A DNA stretch of 64,000 nt, from contig JBLKRX010000001.1 in assembly GCA_047608075.1 (NCBI GenBank), forward strand, positions 124,001 to 188,000, read 5' to 3'. Every line of letters starts with the position of its first letter. Position 1 is the first letter of the stretch. The translations under genes were made by a program, and so were the position numbers. Shown here in pieces: positions 16,577 to 25,972 of this stretch. This stretch comes from Ferdinandcohnia humi_A (GTDB lineage: Bacteria; Bacillota; Bacilli; Bacillales; Bacillaceae_L). The notes under the pieces are model-generated. The model was not told where the DNA came from. It was given only the letters and a program-made list of their open reading frames with translations, and did not search any database.

Positions 16577-17315
16577 GAAAAAAAAGAAAGCTCATCACGA
16601 TGAGCATATGGATGAATCTTGGTTAGTTCCATACGCGGATGTTCTTACCTTGCTATTAGCTTTATTTATTGTATTATTTGCAGCAAGTTCGGTGGATGCA
16701 CAAAAATTCAAAGCACTCGCAAGTTCGTTTAATAATATTTTTAACGGTGGTACTTCTTTCCTCGAACACGAAAGTCCAGAACCCGTTGAAGTAAAGTCAA
16801 TTGAACCTGAAAAAGAAAACGAAGAAGAAGAGAAAAAACAACAAGAACAGGAAGAACTAAAGGAACTCCAAAAGAAAATCAATGGTTATATAGAGGAAAA
16901 TGGATTAAATTTAAGTCTACAAACTCGATTAAGGGATGATGGTTTACTCGTAACGTTAAAAGACGGTGCATTTTTTGATTCAGCAAGTGCTAAAGTTCGA
17001 CCAGAGGACGCTGAGCTTGCAAGAGAGATTTCCGAGTTGTTAGTTATGAACCCACCACGTAATATTATTGTAAGTGGGCATACGGATAATGTACCAATTA
17101 ACAATCGTGAATTTAAAAGCAACTGGCATTTGAGTGTCATGAGGTCTGTTAACTTTTTAGCAGTTTTACTAGAAAATGAGAAACTAAACCCTAGTCATTT
17201 TAGCTCACGTGGTCTTGGTGAATTTGAACCTATCGCGTCAAATGATACACCTGAAGGCCGAAAACAAAATAGACGGGTAGAAATCTTGATACTTCCAAAT
17301 GAAAGCAATGAATAA
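16569..17315 (+). CDS. motB: Flagellar stator protein MotB
   Basis: MotB anchors the stator to peptidoglycan. A lysine-rich N-terminus is followed by one membrane helix. That helix carries the essential proton-binding Asp in SWLVPYADVLTLLLALFIVL (about residue 23). A Glu/Gln-rich linker (residues about 75-105) leads to a C-terminal OmpA-like peptidoglycan-binding domain (SGHTDNVPINN and NRRVEI). Length 248 is normal. It overlaps motA and is followed by a strong terminator. Confidence 0.96.
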   Translation: MAKKKKKAHHDEHMDESWLVPYADVLTLLLALFIVLFAASSVDAQKFKALASSFNNIFNGGTSFLEHESPEPVEVKSIEPEKENEEEEKKQQEQEELKELQKKINGYIEENGLNLSLQTRLRDDGLLVTLKDGAFFDSASAKVRPEDAELAREISELLVMNPPRNIIVSGHTDNVPINNREFKSNWHLSVMRSVNFLAVLLENEKLNPSHFSSRGLGEFEPIASNDTPEGRKQNRRVEILILPNESNE

Positions 17316-17340
17316 AAGGCTGCCAATTGGCAGCCTTTCC
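17315..17340 (+). terminator. Terminator after motB (probably bidirectional)
   Basis: AAAGGCTGCC pairs with GGCAGCCTTT around an AATT loop. It lies between two convergent genes and has A/T flanks on both sides. Confidence 0.85.
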
Positions 17341-17350
17341 TTATTGAAAT

Positions 17351-18922
17351 TCAATCCCAAATTACCTTCCAGTTGTTATTCACAGTTGCTTCTATCGTAC
17401 CTCTTTCAAGTATGTAATTTGCAATGAGTTCAGACATATCTAGTGGAATATCCTTAATAATTGGTTTATCTTTAAACATCAGATAATCACCACCACCGCC
17501 TGCACGATAATTGTTCATAACTACATCGTATTCACCATTCGGATCTATTTGTTCTCCCTTAAAAGTTAAGTGAACCACACGCTCCCCAAATGGCTTTGTA
17601 ATATCAAAGATATACTCAATGCCTTCCCACATATCGTAGTTATAATGCTGAGGCTTTGGTGTTGTAAAAGAAGGATTTACCTCTACTTTTCCATCTCTTA
17701 AAATGAAATAACTTGCACTTCTTTCTAATGCTTCCTTCAAGTCGTTACCTGAAATACGAACAACAGACAATGTATTCGGATAGATATAATTCGATACAAC
17801 ATCTCTCATCGTAATGTTCTCAGGAAAGCCTTTTGTCACATTATTAAATAGTGCTGTATTCGATATTGAAACCTGTGCCGCACTCATTTGAACCTTATTA
17901 ATAAATTCAACTAATGCATTATCTTGTAGGCGTGCTTTTATTGGGTCATCAATTGTCATATCTCCAATCACTTTCCCAATCGGTTTATCCAACCATTGTT
18001 GGGTCTCAGACTCATAATCACGAACTAACACCTCTATTTCTGTATCAACCTCCACTGATTGAACAGGTAGCAATTCAGTTGTAGAATCAGAAATTGTCCA
18101 TGTATTTTGGTTCTTGGATAAAGTAATCGTTGCTTTGCCAATTGCTTGCCCATTAAAACTTGGTTGTATAATCGGTACTCCATTCACTCTTCCGACAAGT
18201 GAACGATGCTGATGACCTGTGAGAAGTAAGTCAATTCCTTCGACTTCCTGGCAAATTCGATACCCTTGATTTTCCCCAGTAGCCTTTTCAGTTGGCTTAC
18301 CTGTCTCCAAATCAGCTTCAAAGCCACCATGATAGGAAACAATCATAACGTCTGGCTGCTCTTCTTTCCTGATCTTTTCAACCCAGATTTTTGTAACCTC
18401 TAATGCATCTTCAAAAACAAGATGTTTAATGTGTTCAGGATTTTCCCAGTTCGGAATATAGTGAGTGGTTACTCCAAGAATTGCGATTTTAACCCCTTCT
18501 TCTAGCTCTATCATTTTATAGGGCTTACCAAAGAAGGGTATTTTTGTCTCTTCATGAAGAATATTTGCAGATAACCAAGGGAACGAGGATTCCTTTATAG
18601 CTTGTTGTAAAACATCCATACCATAGTTGAATTCGTGATTTCCGATGACAGCAGCATCATAATGTAACTCATTTAGAATTTTTATCATCGGATTGATTTC
18701 CTTATTTCGAGAGCGGACATAATGATAAGTGAGTGGAGTCCCTTGGATAAGGTCACCATTATCAACAAGAATTGTATTTTTGTTCTGCTTTTTTTCGTCT
18801 TTAATAATAGTAGCAATCTTTACGAGTCCTACTTCTGCAGGCTCATTACTACCATAATTAATTGGTAGAATATTCCCATGTACATCACTTGTTTCCAGTA
18901 TTGTAATTGTTATAGAATTCAT
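17351..18922 (-). CDS. 5'-nucleotidase/2',3'-cyclic phosphodiesterase-like metallophosphatase
   Basis: The 523-residue product has the two domains of the family. The N-terminal calcineurin-like phosphoesterase carries ETSDVHGNI, DNGD, GNHEF, SYHGGFE and GHQHR metal motifs. The C-terminal 5'-nucleotidase substrate domain carries FNNVTKGFPE and NYRAGGGGDY. There is no signal peptide, so it probably acts in the cytoplasm, like B. subtilis YunD. It lies downstream of the phn transporter on the same strand but is separated by 530 bases, a terminator and a repeat, so a link to phosphonate or phosphate supply is only inference. Confidence 0.88.
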   Translation of the reverse strand: MNSITITILETSDVHGNILPINYGSNEPAEVGLVKIATIIKDEKKQNKNTILVDNGDLIQGTPLTYHYVRSRNKEINPMIKILNELHYDAAVIGNHEFNYGMDVLQQAIKESSFPWLSANILHEETKIPFFGKPYKMIELEEGVKIAILGVTTHYIPNWENPEHIKHLVFEDALEVTKIWVEKIRKEEQPDVMIVSYHGGFEADLETGKPTEKATGENQGYRICQEVEGIDLLLTGHQHRSLVGRVNGVPIIQPSFNGQAIGKATITLSKNQNTWTISDSTTELLPVQSVEVDTEIEVLVRDYESETQQWLDKPIGKVIGDMTIDDPIKARLQDNALVEFINKVQMSAAQVSISNTALFNNVTKGFPENITMRDVVSNYIYPNTLSVVRISGNDLKEALERSASYFILRDGKVEVNPSFTTPKPQHYNYDMWEGIEYIFDITKPFGERVVHLTFKGEQIDPNGEYDVVMNNYRAGGGGDYLMFKDKPIIKDIPLDMSELIANYILERGTIEATVNNNWKVIWD

Positions 18923-19149
18923 GATAAGTTACCTCTTTACATAGTTTATCTAGCGGCAAGTCGCCATTTGATGAAAATGTCCATACAGTTACTCATACAA
19001 ATATATACCAATATTAGTATACACGAAAATAAAAAAATGAAATAGAAACTATTAAAGGTGAACAATTAAGATATGCTTTTTATATTTGGCTCTTTTCTAA
19101 AAGTTTGTTGCTATTTGCTTTATTCAATAAGGCGCTATTACATAGATTG

Positions 19150-19270
19150 GTGAATTCCGCTCCTGACACTCGCTTTCCGCGGGGGGTCCGTGAGCCTCCT
19201 CGTGAGCTGCGCTCCTGCGGGGTCTCACCTGGCCACGATTTTCCCGCTGGAGTCTCGTGACATACGCTCC
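19150..19270. repeat. GC-rich Bacillaceae-type intergenic repeat
   Basis: A block of about 120 bases is far GC-richer than its surroundings. It contains CGCTTTCCGCGGGGGGTCCG, TGAGCCTCCTCG, GGGGTCTCACCTGGCCACG and GGAGTCTCGTGACATACGCT. I recognise this arrangement from memory as a highly dispersed, non-coding repeat of many Bacillaceae genomes. Only one copy lies in this window. It occupies the gap between the phn operon and the metallophosphatase gene. Confidence 0.7.
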
Positions 19271-19407
19271 AATCACCCTTCTAAAAACGTAACTGTCAAC
19301 TTAATACAAAAGTAACAAAGTTTCGAAAACAGCCTTATATTATCATCTTTTACAGAGGCGTAAATACGCAGTCTATCCATAAAAAATGAGGACACAGAAG
19401 ACCTATA

Positions 19408-19445
19408 AAAAAAGCACTCTCTGAATGTACACAGAAGTGCTTTAA
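19408..19445 (-). terminator. Terminator of the phn operon
   Basis: On the minus strand AAAGCACTTCTG pairs imperfectly with AGAGTGCTTT and is followed by a T-run, directly after the last phnE stop. Confidence 0.75.
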
Positions 19446-19455
19446 GATTATGCAT

Positions 19456-20250
19456 TTATACAATTTTACTACGAATTTTACCACTGACAAAGTCAATGAT
19501 AGTTACAACCACAATAATAATCATTAACATCATACCAACTTGCTCCCAGTTACGTTGCATGGAAGCAATAATTAGTGGAACACCAATACCGCCTGCTCCA
19601 ACTACACCAAGGATGGTAGATGCACGAACATCAACTTCAAAACGATACATTGCATAGTTTGAAAACTGTGGAATAATTTGTGGAATAACACCGTACCAAA
19701 TGACTTGAAGACGGTTTGCCCCATTTGCTTTTAATGCCTCTAGAACCTTCATATCAATTGATTCAATAACTTCAGCATAAAGCTTACCTAACATACCAAT
19801 TGAGTGAATCCCTACAGCTAATACTCCCGCATATGGACCAATACCTACAGCCGCTACGAAGATAATTGCCAATACGATTTCAGGAAATGCTCTTATCCCA
19901 TTTAGAATCCATTTACCAGCAGTTGATAGTTTAGACATATTACTAGCAGCTAAGAAACCGAATGGAATTGCTAGTACTGCAGCGATTAAGGTACCTGCAT
20001 AGGCAATTAACACTGATTCAAGCATATAATATGCATATTCAGGAATTTTCACTCTGATTTCTTCCATAAAGAATGGATCCCAGAATAAACGTTTAAAGAT
20101 TGCTCCTGGACTTAATGAAGAACCTCTAAATGTTAAGTCTGTCATTGTAAAAGCTACATAATATAAATAAACGAGTACAAGAAAGATTGCAAAGAATTTC
20201 CAACGACCTTTTCTTGGTGGTGGCTTTAATAGTTCTGTTGTCTTACTCAT
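19456..20250 (-). CDS. phnE: Phosphonate/phosphate-analogue ABC transporter permease PhnE (second copy)
   Basis: This inner membrane permease has 264 residues and five to six transmembrane segments. The EAA loop that contacts the ATPase reads LEALKANGANRLQVIWYGVIPQ, and TILGVVGAGGIGVPL follows, typical of PhnE. It starts exactly where the upstream phnE stops (shared base at 20250), showing tight coupling. It and the upstream paralogue probably form a heterodimeric pore with PhnC. Substrate could be phosphonate, phosphite or methylphosphonate; there are no C-P lyase genes nearby. Confidence 0.9.
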   Translation of the reverse strand: MSKTTELLKPPPRKGRWKFFAIFLVLVYLYYVAFTMTDLTFRGSSLSPGAIFKRLFWDPFFMEEIRVKIPEYAYYMLESVLIAYAGTLIAAVLAIPFGFLAASNMSKLSTAGKWILNGIRAFPEIVLAIIFVAAVGIGPYAGVLAVGIHSIGMLGKLYAEVIESIDMKVLEALKANGANRLQVIWYGVIPQIIPQFSNYAMYRFEVDVRASTILGVVGAGGIGVPLIIASMQRNWEQVGMMLMIIIVVVTIIDFVSGKIRSKIV

Positions 20251-21062
20251 TACATCAATCGCTCCCTTACCCGGTTACTAATAAAATCAATAATTGTAAC
20301 CGCAATGAACGTCATGATAACAATCGTAGATACGTTACCGAAATTAAAGAGTGCTAACTGATGCTTTAAAATCAAACCGATACCACCAGCTCCAACAAAA
20401 CCAAGCACTACAGATGCACGAACATTAATTTCAAGAACGTATAAAGCATATGACGTAAAGTGTGGTAAAATTTGCGGCATTACTCCGTACCAAATAACTT
20501 GGACAACATTCCCACCGGTTGCACGTATTGCTTCTAATGGGTTTGGATCAATAGCTTCAATCGTTTCACTAATTAATTTTGCTAATATCCCAAAAGAGAA
20601 GATAAAAAGTGCTCCGACACCAGCTAGTGCACCAATTCCCATAAAAGCAACTAAGATTACAGCCAAAATTAGCTCTGGAATTGTACGTAAAATGTTTAAA
20701 ACAAAACGGACTATAGAGTAGAAACCTTTACTCTTGTTAATATTTTTTGCTGCAAAAAAGCTTATTGGGAGGGCAAAAATAGCCGCCAATGTTGTACTGA
20801 GTAGTGCCATATTCCATGTCTCAATCAGACTTGTCATAACTGTCTTTGCATAGCCCCAATTAGGAGGAATCAAGTCCTTGACAATAAATTCAAAAACAAT
20901 CGGCATTCCCTTAATAATTTCTTCTGGGTACGCTTCTGTAAAGCGCGCTGCAAATATATAAATACCAAAAACAACAATTAAAATAGTTGTTATTGATGCT
21001 TTTGTACGCATCGGTACAACCGGTATTTTCTTTTGAATCGGCTCAGCTACTTTACTCATCAT
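20250..21062 (-). CDS. phnE: Phosphonate ABC transporter permease PhnE (first copy)
   Basis: The 270-residue product is a paralogue of the next gene, with the EAA loop PLEAIRATGGNVVQVIWYGVMPQ and the SVVLGFVGAGGIGL segment. Its N-terminal cytoplasmic tail is followed by a membrane helix at residues about 20-40. The start overlaps the end of phnC by 11 bases. Two adjacent permease genes are common in Gram-positive phn transport operons. Confidence 0.9.
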   Translation of the reverse strand: MMSKVAEPIQKKIPVVPMRTKASITTILIVVFGIYIFAARFTEAYPEEIIKGMPIVFEFIVKDLIPPNWGYAKTVMTSLIETWNMALLSTTLAAIFALPISFFAAKNINKSKGFYSIVRFVLNILRTIPELILAVILVAFMGIGALAGVGALFIFSFGILAKLISETIEAIDPNPLEAIRATGGNVVQVIWYGVMPQILPHFTSYALYVLEINVRASVVLGFVGAGGIGLILKHQLALFNFGNVSTIVIMTFIAVTIIDFISNRVRERLM

Positions 21063-21828
21063 CTACACTCCCGCGCATATCAGCTTCCTTAATTGGACGG
21101 CCATAGATTTGCTCGAAGGTTTTTTCATTAACAGTTGATACTGGTCCATCAAATACAATTTCCCCTGCCCTCATACCAATGATACGATCAGCATATTCCA
21201 TTGCCATATCAATAAAGTGAAGGTTAACAATTGTAGTAATACCAAGCTCTTGGTTAATCTTCTTTAAATCCCTCATAACAACATGTGAAGTAGGTGGGTC
21301 AAGACTTGCTACCGGCTCATCTGCTAGAATATATTTTGGCTTTTGCGTTAATGCACGGGCAATACTTACACGTTGCTGTTGACCACCACTTAGCTGATCT
21401 GCACGAACATATGCTTTTTCTTCAATACCAACTCGTTGTAGGTTGCTTATTGCTAACTCTTTATCTTCTTGAGAAAAAAGACCTAGTAGACTCTTCAAGG
21501 TACCCATATGACCTAGTCTTCCTGTTAACACATTACGAAGAACTGACATACGATTTACTAGGTTATAGTTTTGGAAAATCATTCCGATATTTTTACGTAA
21601 ATTCTTTAATTCTCTTTCCTTATACGCTAAGGTATTTTTTCCATCTATTAATAACTCTCCGTCAGTAGGCTTAACTAATTGGTTAATACTTCTGATAAAA
21701 GTGGATTTTCCAGCTCCAGACAAACCTACCACAACTATGAATTCACCAGGATTAATTTTAACATTAATGTTTTTTAAACCTTGATGGCCATTTGGATAAG
21801 TTAAAGAAACATTTTTAAATTCAATCAT
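21052..21828 (-). CDS. phnC: Phosphonate ABC transporter ATP-binding protein PhnC
   Basis: This cytoplasmic ABC ATPase has 258 residues. Walker A is GLSGAGKST (residues about 35-43), followed by the Q-loop MIFQNYNL, signature LSGGQQQRVSIARAL, Walker B KYILADEP and the H-loop His in TIVNLHFID. The NLVNRMSVLRNVLTGRLGH segment after the Q-loop is typical of PhnC. It energises the two PhnE permeases. The ATG has AGGAGCAACGA upstream. Confidence 0.93.
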   Translation of the reverse strand: MIEFKNVSLTYPNGHQGLKNINVKINPGEFIVVVGLSGAGKSTFIRSINQLVKPTDGELLIDGKNTLAYKERELKNLRKNIGMIFQNYNLVNRMSVLRNVLTGRLGHMGTLKSLLGLFSQEDKELAISNLQRVGIEEKAYVRADQLSGGQQQRVSIARALTQKPKYILADEPVASLDPPTSHVVMRDLKKINQELGITTIVNLHFIDMAMEYADRIIGMRAGEIVFDGPVSTVNEKTFEQIYGRPIKEADMRGSVDDE

Positions 21829-21981
21829 TTCGTTGCTCCTTTACATTCTTTAGGGCATTCCTACTACCTATAGAATTGTTTCGATGTATTGATGTTTAAT
21901 ATAGCCAAGCGAGAGTGTAACAGTAACGATATCTAAATTATGGAGTTTTCATATAGGAATTTACAATTAGTTCATGCCGGT

Positions 21982-22016
21982 AAAAAAGAGAGAAGATGTC
22001 TCCTCTCTCTTTATGG
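21982..22016 (-). terminator. Possible attenuating terminator between phnD and phnC
   Basis: On the minus strand AAAGAGAGAGGAGA pairs with TCTTCTCTCTTT and is followed by TTTTACC. It lies 35 bases after phnD, so it could reduce expression of the membrane components relative to the binding protein. Confidence 0.6.
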
Positions 22017-22047
22017 ATTTATCAATTATAAGATTGCTATTACAAGT

Positions 22048-22974
22048 TTATTGCTCTAACTGATCTTTAAATTTCGCGTATACATCACGAACGATATCGA
22101 ATTCCTCGTCAGAAGCTTCTGCAATACCGCTCCAAGTGTATACTTCAGTCATTACTGCAAGAACATCTTCGTTATCATTAATTGCTAAGAAAGCTTCTTT
22201 AATCTTAGCTTTCATATCTTCTGGAAGATCTTTACGTACAGAAACACCGTCGTTTGGAATTTCATCAGTATAACCAATTACTTTTACTTTATCTTTTACA
22301 TCTGGATGATCTTTCTCAAGTGTATCACGAGCATCATCAAAAGTAGTAGCAAAGTCAGCCTGACCTTCTAATACTGCAAGAACAGCATTATCATGTCCAC
22401 CAACAGCAGTTTGATTGTAGAATGTATCAAGATTCTCAACGCCCATTTCCATTAACTTAGAAGCTGGGAATAAGTAACCTGAAGTTGATAATGTATCACC
22501 AAAAGCCCAAGTTAATCCTTCTTGTGCAACTAAATCTTCTACAGAGTTAAGATCAGAATCTGCAGCAGCGATGAACTGAGCTTTGTATGTATCTGATCCG
22601 TTACGGATTGCTTTTACTAAAACTTCTACATCAGCACGCTCTTTAGCTTGTACATAACCAAATGGGTTTGTAAAACCAATGTCAATTTGGCCAGTTCTCA
22701 TACCTTCAACTAGTCCTACGAAGTCAATCATAACTTCTGCCTTAACAGGTACACCAAGTTGTTCAGTTAAGTATTCTTCAAGTGGCTTAACGTTGTCTGC
22801 GATTTGATCAGCTTCTTGTGAAGGAATGAATCCCATCGTTAATTCTTTCACTTCTTCAGCTTTTTCTCCGTCTCCACCGTTTGCATTTTCGTCTGATTTT
22901 TCTTCAGAAGTGCCACAAGCAGTAACAGCGAAAAGTAAACCAAACGCCATTAGTAAAGATAAAATCTTTTTCAT
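22048..22974 (-). CDS. phnD: Phosphonate/phosphite-binding lipoprotein PhnD
   Basis: This extracytoplasmic solute receptor has 308 residues. The N-terminus is a lipoprotein signal (MKKILSLLMAFGLLFAVTAC with the lipobox Cys near residue 20), then an Asp/Glu/Asn-rich linker. The mature domain has the PhnD pattern: LTMGFIPSQEADQIADNVKPL, DFVGLVEGMRTGQIDIGFTNPF and DTLSTSGYLFPASKL. It is the first gene of the transporter operon, preceded by AGGAGGAGAGAG. Confidence 0.93.
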   Translation of the reverse strand: MKKILSLLMAFGLLFAVTACGTSEEKSDENANGGDGEKAEEVKELTMGFIPSQEADQIADNVKPLEEYLTEQLGVPVKAEVMIDFVGLVEGMRTGQIDIGFTNPFGYVQAKERADVEVLVKAIRNGSDTYKAQFIAAADSDLNSVEDLVAQEGLTWAFGDTLSTSGYLFPASKLMEMGVENLDTFYNQTAVGGHDNAVLAVLEGQADFATTFDDARDTLEKDHPDVKDKVKVIGYTDEIPNDGVSVRKDLPEDMKAKIKEAFLAINDNEDVLAVMTEVYTWSGIAEASDEEFDIVRDVYAKFKDQLEQ

Positions 22975-23107
22975 TCTCTCTCCTCCTAAGATTGTAAAAG
23001 TAAAAAAAAATCATTTTTATTATATAATAAAAAATTACTAATTTCGACATATTTTTTCATTATTTTACTGAAAGTTTACAATAATATTACAGTCTAGAGC
23101 TAATTCC

Positions 23108-23902
23108 CTAGTCTTTTTTACTATTGAGCAGTATTTCTTCTAACACATTACTATTTGAGAATATCGTTATACCTGGATTAAAGACGGAGAACGAATTATT
23201 TTCGAGATTCTTCATGACACCCTGAACCTCCTGTAAAATAACCATACCACCTGCTATATCCCATGGTGATAATCGAAAATCAATATATGTATCTAATCTA
23301 CCACAAGCAACATATGCTATTTCTAAAGCTGCAGAACCAAGGTACCGTGTACCCCTAGCCTTTTGAATAACCTCTGTAAAAATAGTATGGTCCACTTTAT
23401 CGTTCGGAACTAACCATAGCTGGTTAATACTAATATTTGCTTCCTCTAGCGATTTTTCATCTAAATTAGGTAGGAGCTGATTATTCAGGAAAGCACCTGT
23501 CCCGATTTGCGCATGAAACATCTCTTTTGCAATCGGGTCATAAACAATACCAACCCTTGGTTCTCCTTTTTCATATATCCCAACCGAAATAGCAAAATTT
23601 CTTTTTTGATGTACAAAATTTGTCGTTCCATCTATTGGGTCAACAATCCACACGATTTCATTTTCAGGATTAAACTGTTTATCCTTTGCAAGTCCTTCTT
23701 CGCCTAATAGGAAATGTGACGGATACTTTTCCGAAAGACGGTCCATAAAAAATTGCTCAATTTGCTTATCCTTGTTTGTTACTAAATCGGCAGCTGATGT
23801 CTTGTACTCTACTTGAAGAATTTCCTTAGTTGCAGCTCGAAGAATTTCCCCAGCCTGTTCAGTCCACTCAATTGCCGTTTGATAGATTTCATTCCAATTC
23901 AC
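23108..23902 (-). CDS. Inositol monophosphatase-family phosphatase
   Basis: The 264-residue product shows all Mg2+-binding motifs of the IMPase family: GEEG (about residue 76), WIVDPIDGTTNFVH and SPWDIAGG. Members hydrolyse inositol phosphates or related sugar phosphates; the B. subtilis relatives include YktC. The ATG is preceded by GGAGGGAAAG. It appears to be a single-gene unit, divergent from the histidine kinase gene. Confidence 0.9.
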   Translation of the reverse strand: MNWNEIYQTAIEWTEQAGEILRAATKEILQVEYKTSAADLVTNKDKQIEQFFMDRLSEKYPSHFLLGEEGLAKDKQFNPENEIVWIVDPIDGTTNFVHQKRNFAISVGIYEKGEPRVGIVYDPIAKEMFHAQIGTGAFLNNQLLPNLDEKSLEEANISINQLWLVPNDKVDHTIFTEVIQKARGTRYLGSAALEIAYVACGRLDTYIDFRLSPWDIAGGMVILQEVQGVMKNLENNSFSVFNPGITIFSNSNVLEEILLNSKKD

Positions 23903-24046
23903 TTTCTTTCCCTCCTTAAACTACATACTTACCGTATACAAATTGAAGTGTTTGGTCAAATCCTTTTTAATAATTATGTATGTTTCTCCTTTTGACATCA
24001 GTTTGTTATAATATATCTACTAATGGGCGATTAAGGAGAATACAAG

Positions 24047-25603
24047 TTGATAATAAAGTCACCAGTTACAAAAAATATACTAACGTATTTATTAATCGTT
24101 ATTTTACCAACACTAATTTGTAGTGTTTTATTTATGCGTTACAGTTACGATCAAACAATTGAGAGTGAAGCTGAAAGAACAGAGGATATTATTCATTTTC
24201 ATAAAAATTACATTGATAGTTTTATTGGTGAAACAATTGCAAGTTTAGAAACGCTTAGTTATGTCATCCATAATAAAGAGAATCAAGAAGAAATTGAACA
24301 AATACTCACAAAGTTCCAAGATAAAGATGATCGTTATTCAGGGTTTTACTGGGCAAATCTTGAAGGTGACATACTGATTTCTTCAAACAAAACAAATAAA
24401 AAGGTAAATATATTTCAACGTGATTACTTTCAACAAGTCCTTTCAACAAAAGAGACAAGAGTGTCCCCAGCTCATATTGGAAGTATTACAGGACGTAAAA
24501 TTGTAACAATTGCAACCCCAGTCATTAGTAATGAAAAAATAGAAGGCGTGCTGTTAGTTAGCCTTCGTCTGGATTACTTAGAAAATGTCTTAAAGGTGTT
24601 AACCCCTGACGCGTTTGTGAGAGTAATAGACACGAAAGACCAAATTATAATTCGTACAAATCAGGACTTTAACTCAATAACAACCCCACTTATTAGTAGT
24701 AGACTTGATAATGTATCCTGGAAAATAGAAGCGAGACCTGGAGTCAACTTTTTTAATAAAAATATTTTTACTCTTAACTCCATTATATTTTGTATTTTAG
24801 TATTCATCCTTACTCACATTCTGTTTTTATTAGCGAAATATATCATGTTAAAAAGACAGGCTAAAAGAGAAAGAGCAGAAAATGACTTACAAAAACTTGA
24901 ATTAATTGGCACCCTTGCAGCTAGTACTGCACATGAGATTAAAAATCCGTTAACAGGTATTAAAGGGCTTATTCAACTCCTTAGTGAAAAGCACAAAGAC
25001 TCATCTGATCAATTTTATTTCTCAGTCATTCAAGAGGAAATTACTAGAATCAATGATATCGTTAACGAGTTTCTCGTGCTTGGTAAACCCACAGCAGAAA
25101 AACTTGCAAGGTATGAGCTAAACGAAATTATTAAGGAATTGGAGCCAATCATTCAATCTGAGGCAAATCTATATAATCTTGGATTCAAATTGGAGCTTTC
25201 TAAATCTCCTTTACACATTATGTGTTCAAAGGACAATATTAAGCAGCTTGTGCTTAACCTGTCAAAGAATGCATTGGAATCCATGCATGAAAAAGGTGGT
25301 ACCCTTTCAATCACTGTAAATAAGGAAGAAACAAATAGTCTACTCGTGATTTCAGATACTGGAACGGGTATTCCAGAACATTTACTAAAAAAACTCTTCA
25401 CCCCCTTTTACACGAGTAAAGATACCGGAACAGGGCTTGGTCTAGTCATTTGCAAGCGAATTGTTGATATGTATAAGGGAACAATAGAGGTACAAAGTAC
25501 TGCTGGGCAAGGGACAAACGTTGAAGTACGATTCCCTATCTGTCAATCAAAAGTGGACCAACTAAGTTCAACTAATTCTAATTCATCAAGTCTTTATTCT
25601 TAA
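24047..25603 (+). CDS. Orphan sensor histidine kinase with extracytoplasmic dCache-like domain
   Basis: The 518-residue product has membrane helices at residues about 10-30 and 242-265 enclosing an extracytoplasmic sensor region with a Cache-like pattern (FYWANLEGDILISS ... ISNEKIEGVLLVSLRLD). The HisKA domain carries the phospho-acceptor H296 (TAHEIKNPLTG), and the HATPase domain has NLSKNALESM, DTGTGIP and GTGLGL. There is no PAS or HAMP domain and no response regulator nearby. Such orphan kinases in spore formers often feed the Spo0F phosphorelay, which is inference here. The start is TTG 24047 with TAAGGAG upstream. Confidence 0.88.
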   Translation: MIIKSPVTKNILTYLLIVILPTLICSVLFMRYSYDQTIESEAERTEDIIHFHKNYIDSFIGETIASLETLSYVIHNKENQEEIEQILTKFQDKDDRYSGFYWANLEGDILISSNKTNKKVNIFQRDYFQQVLSTKETRVSPAHIGSITGRKIVTIATPVISNEKIEGVLLVSLRLDYLENVLKVLTPDAFVRVIDTKDQIIIRTNQDFNSITTPLISSRLDNVSWKIEARPGVNFFNKNIFTLNSIIFCILVFILTHILFLLAKYIMLKRQAKRERAENDLQKLELIGTLAASTAHEIKNPLTGIKGLIQLLSEKHKDSSDQFYFSVIQEEITRINDIVNEFLVLGKPTAEKLARYELNEIIKELEPIIQSEANLYNLGFKLELSKSPLHIMCSKDNIKQLVLNLSKNALESMHEKGGTLSITVNKEETNSLLVISDTGTGIPEHLLKKLFTPFYTSKDTGTGLGLVICKRIVDMYKGTIEVQSTAGQGTNVEVRFPICQSKVDQLSSTNSNSSSLYS

Positions 25604-25619
25604 TATTTGTTGGAGCTGT

Positions 25620-25656
25620 ACTCGCATGGAAATCTTATCTTCCATGCGAGTTTTTC
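25620..25656 (+). terminator. Terminator of the histidine kinase gene
   Basis: A perfect 12-bp stem (ACTCGCATGGAA/TTCCATGCGAGT) is followed by TTTTT. Confidence 0.9.
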
Positions 25657-25972
25657 ATTTATAGGGTGAGAAAATGATAGTTTTACGATAGAAGAATTGT
25701 GTCTTGTGTAATTTTTTGTTAGGAGTTTAGTAATATAAGGCTTGCAGTGGTGATTTCTGCTTCTATTTGTTCAATTTTATCATTCTATGGGCTTTATTTT
25801 AATTCTATGAGCTTTAGAATAAATTCATGATAAATCATATCTCTCCCCCTTCTATGCATTCCCCAAATTAAAAAAGTGCTCAATGACAATCATCGGCACT
25901 CTTTCAACATTTCAATAGGATTAACCAGCAAGAGGGACACAGTACCTGTCCCCTTTGTCCCACTTCCACTGA
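25657..25972. other. Intergenic stretch with short repeats, no gene
   Basis: It holds two tandem TTCTATGRGCTTTA motifs (about 25783-25820) that recur at 43240-43350. A minus-strand hairpin with a T-run lies at about 25869-25903 and is a weak terminator for the aldo/keto reductase. A GGGACA-type repeat lies at 25932-25969. No open frame with a ribosome binding site was seen. Confidence 0.5.
25932..25969. repeat. GGGACA...GTCCC short palindromic repeat, copy 1
   Basis: AGGGACACAGTACCTGTCCC followed by CTTTGTCCCAC resembles the copy at 28556-28591. Such GGGACA/TGTCCC intergenic repeats are frequent in Bacillus genomes, from memory. Confidence 0.6.

Noticed and set aside
19273..19455. Minus-strand 60-residue open frame downstream of phnE
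   Set aside because: It spans the operon terminator and has no ribosome binding site.
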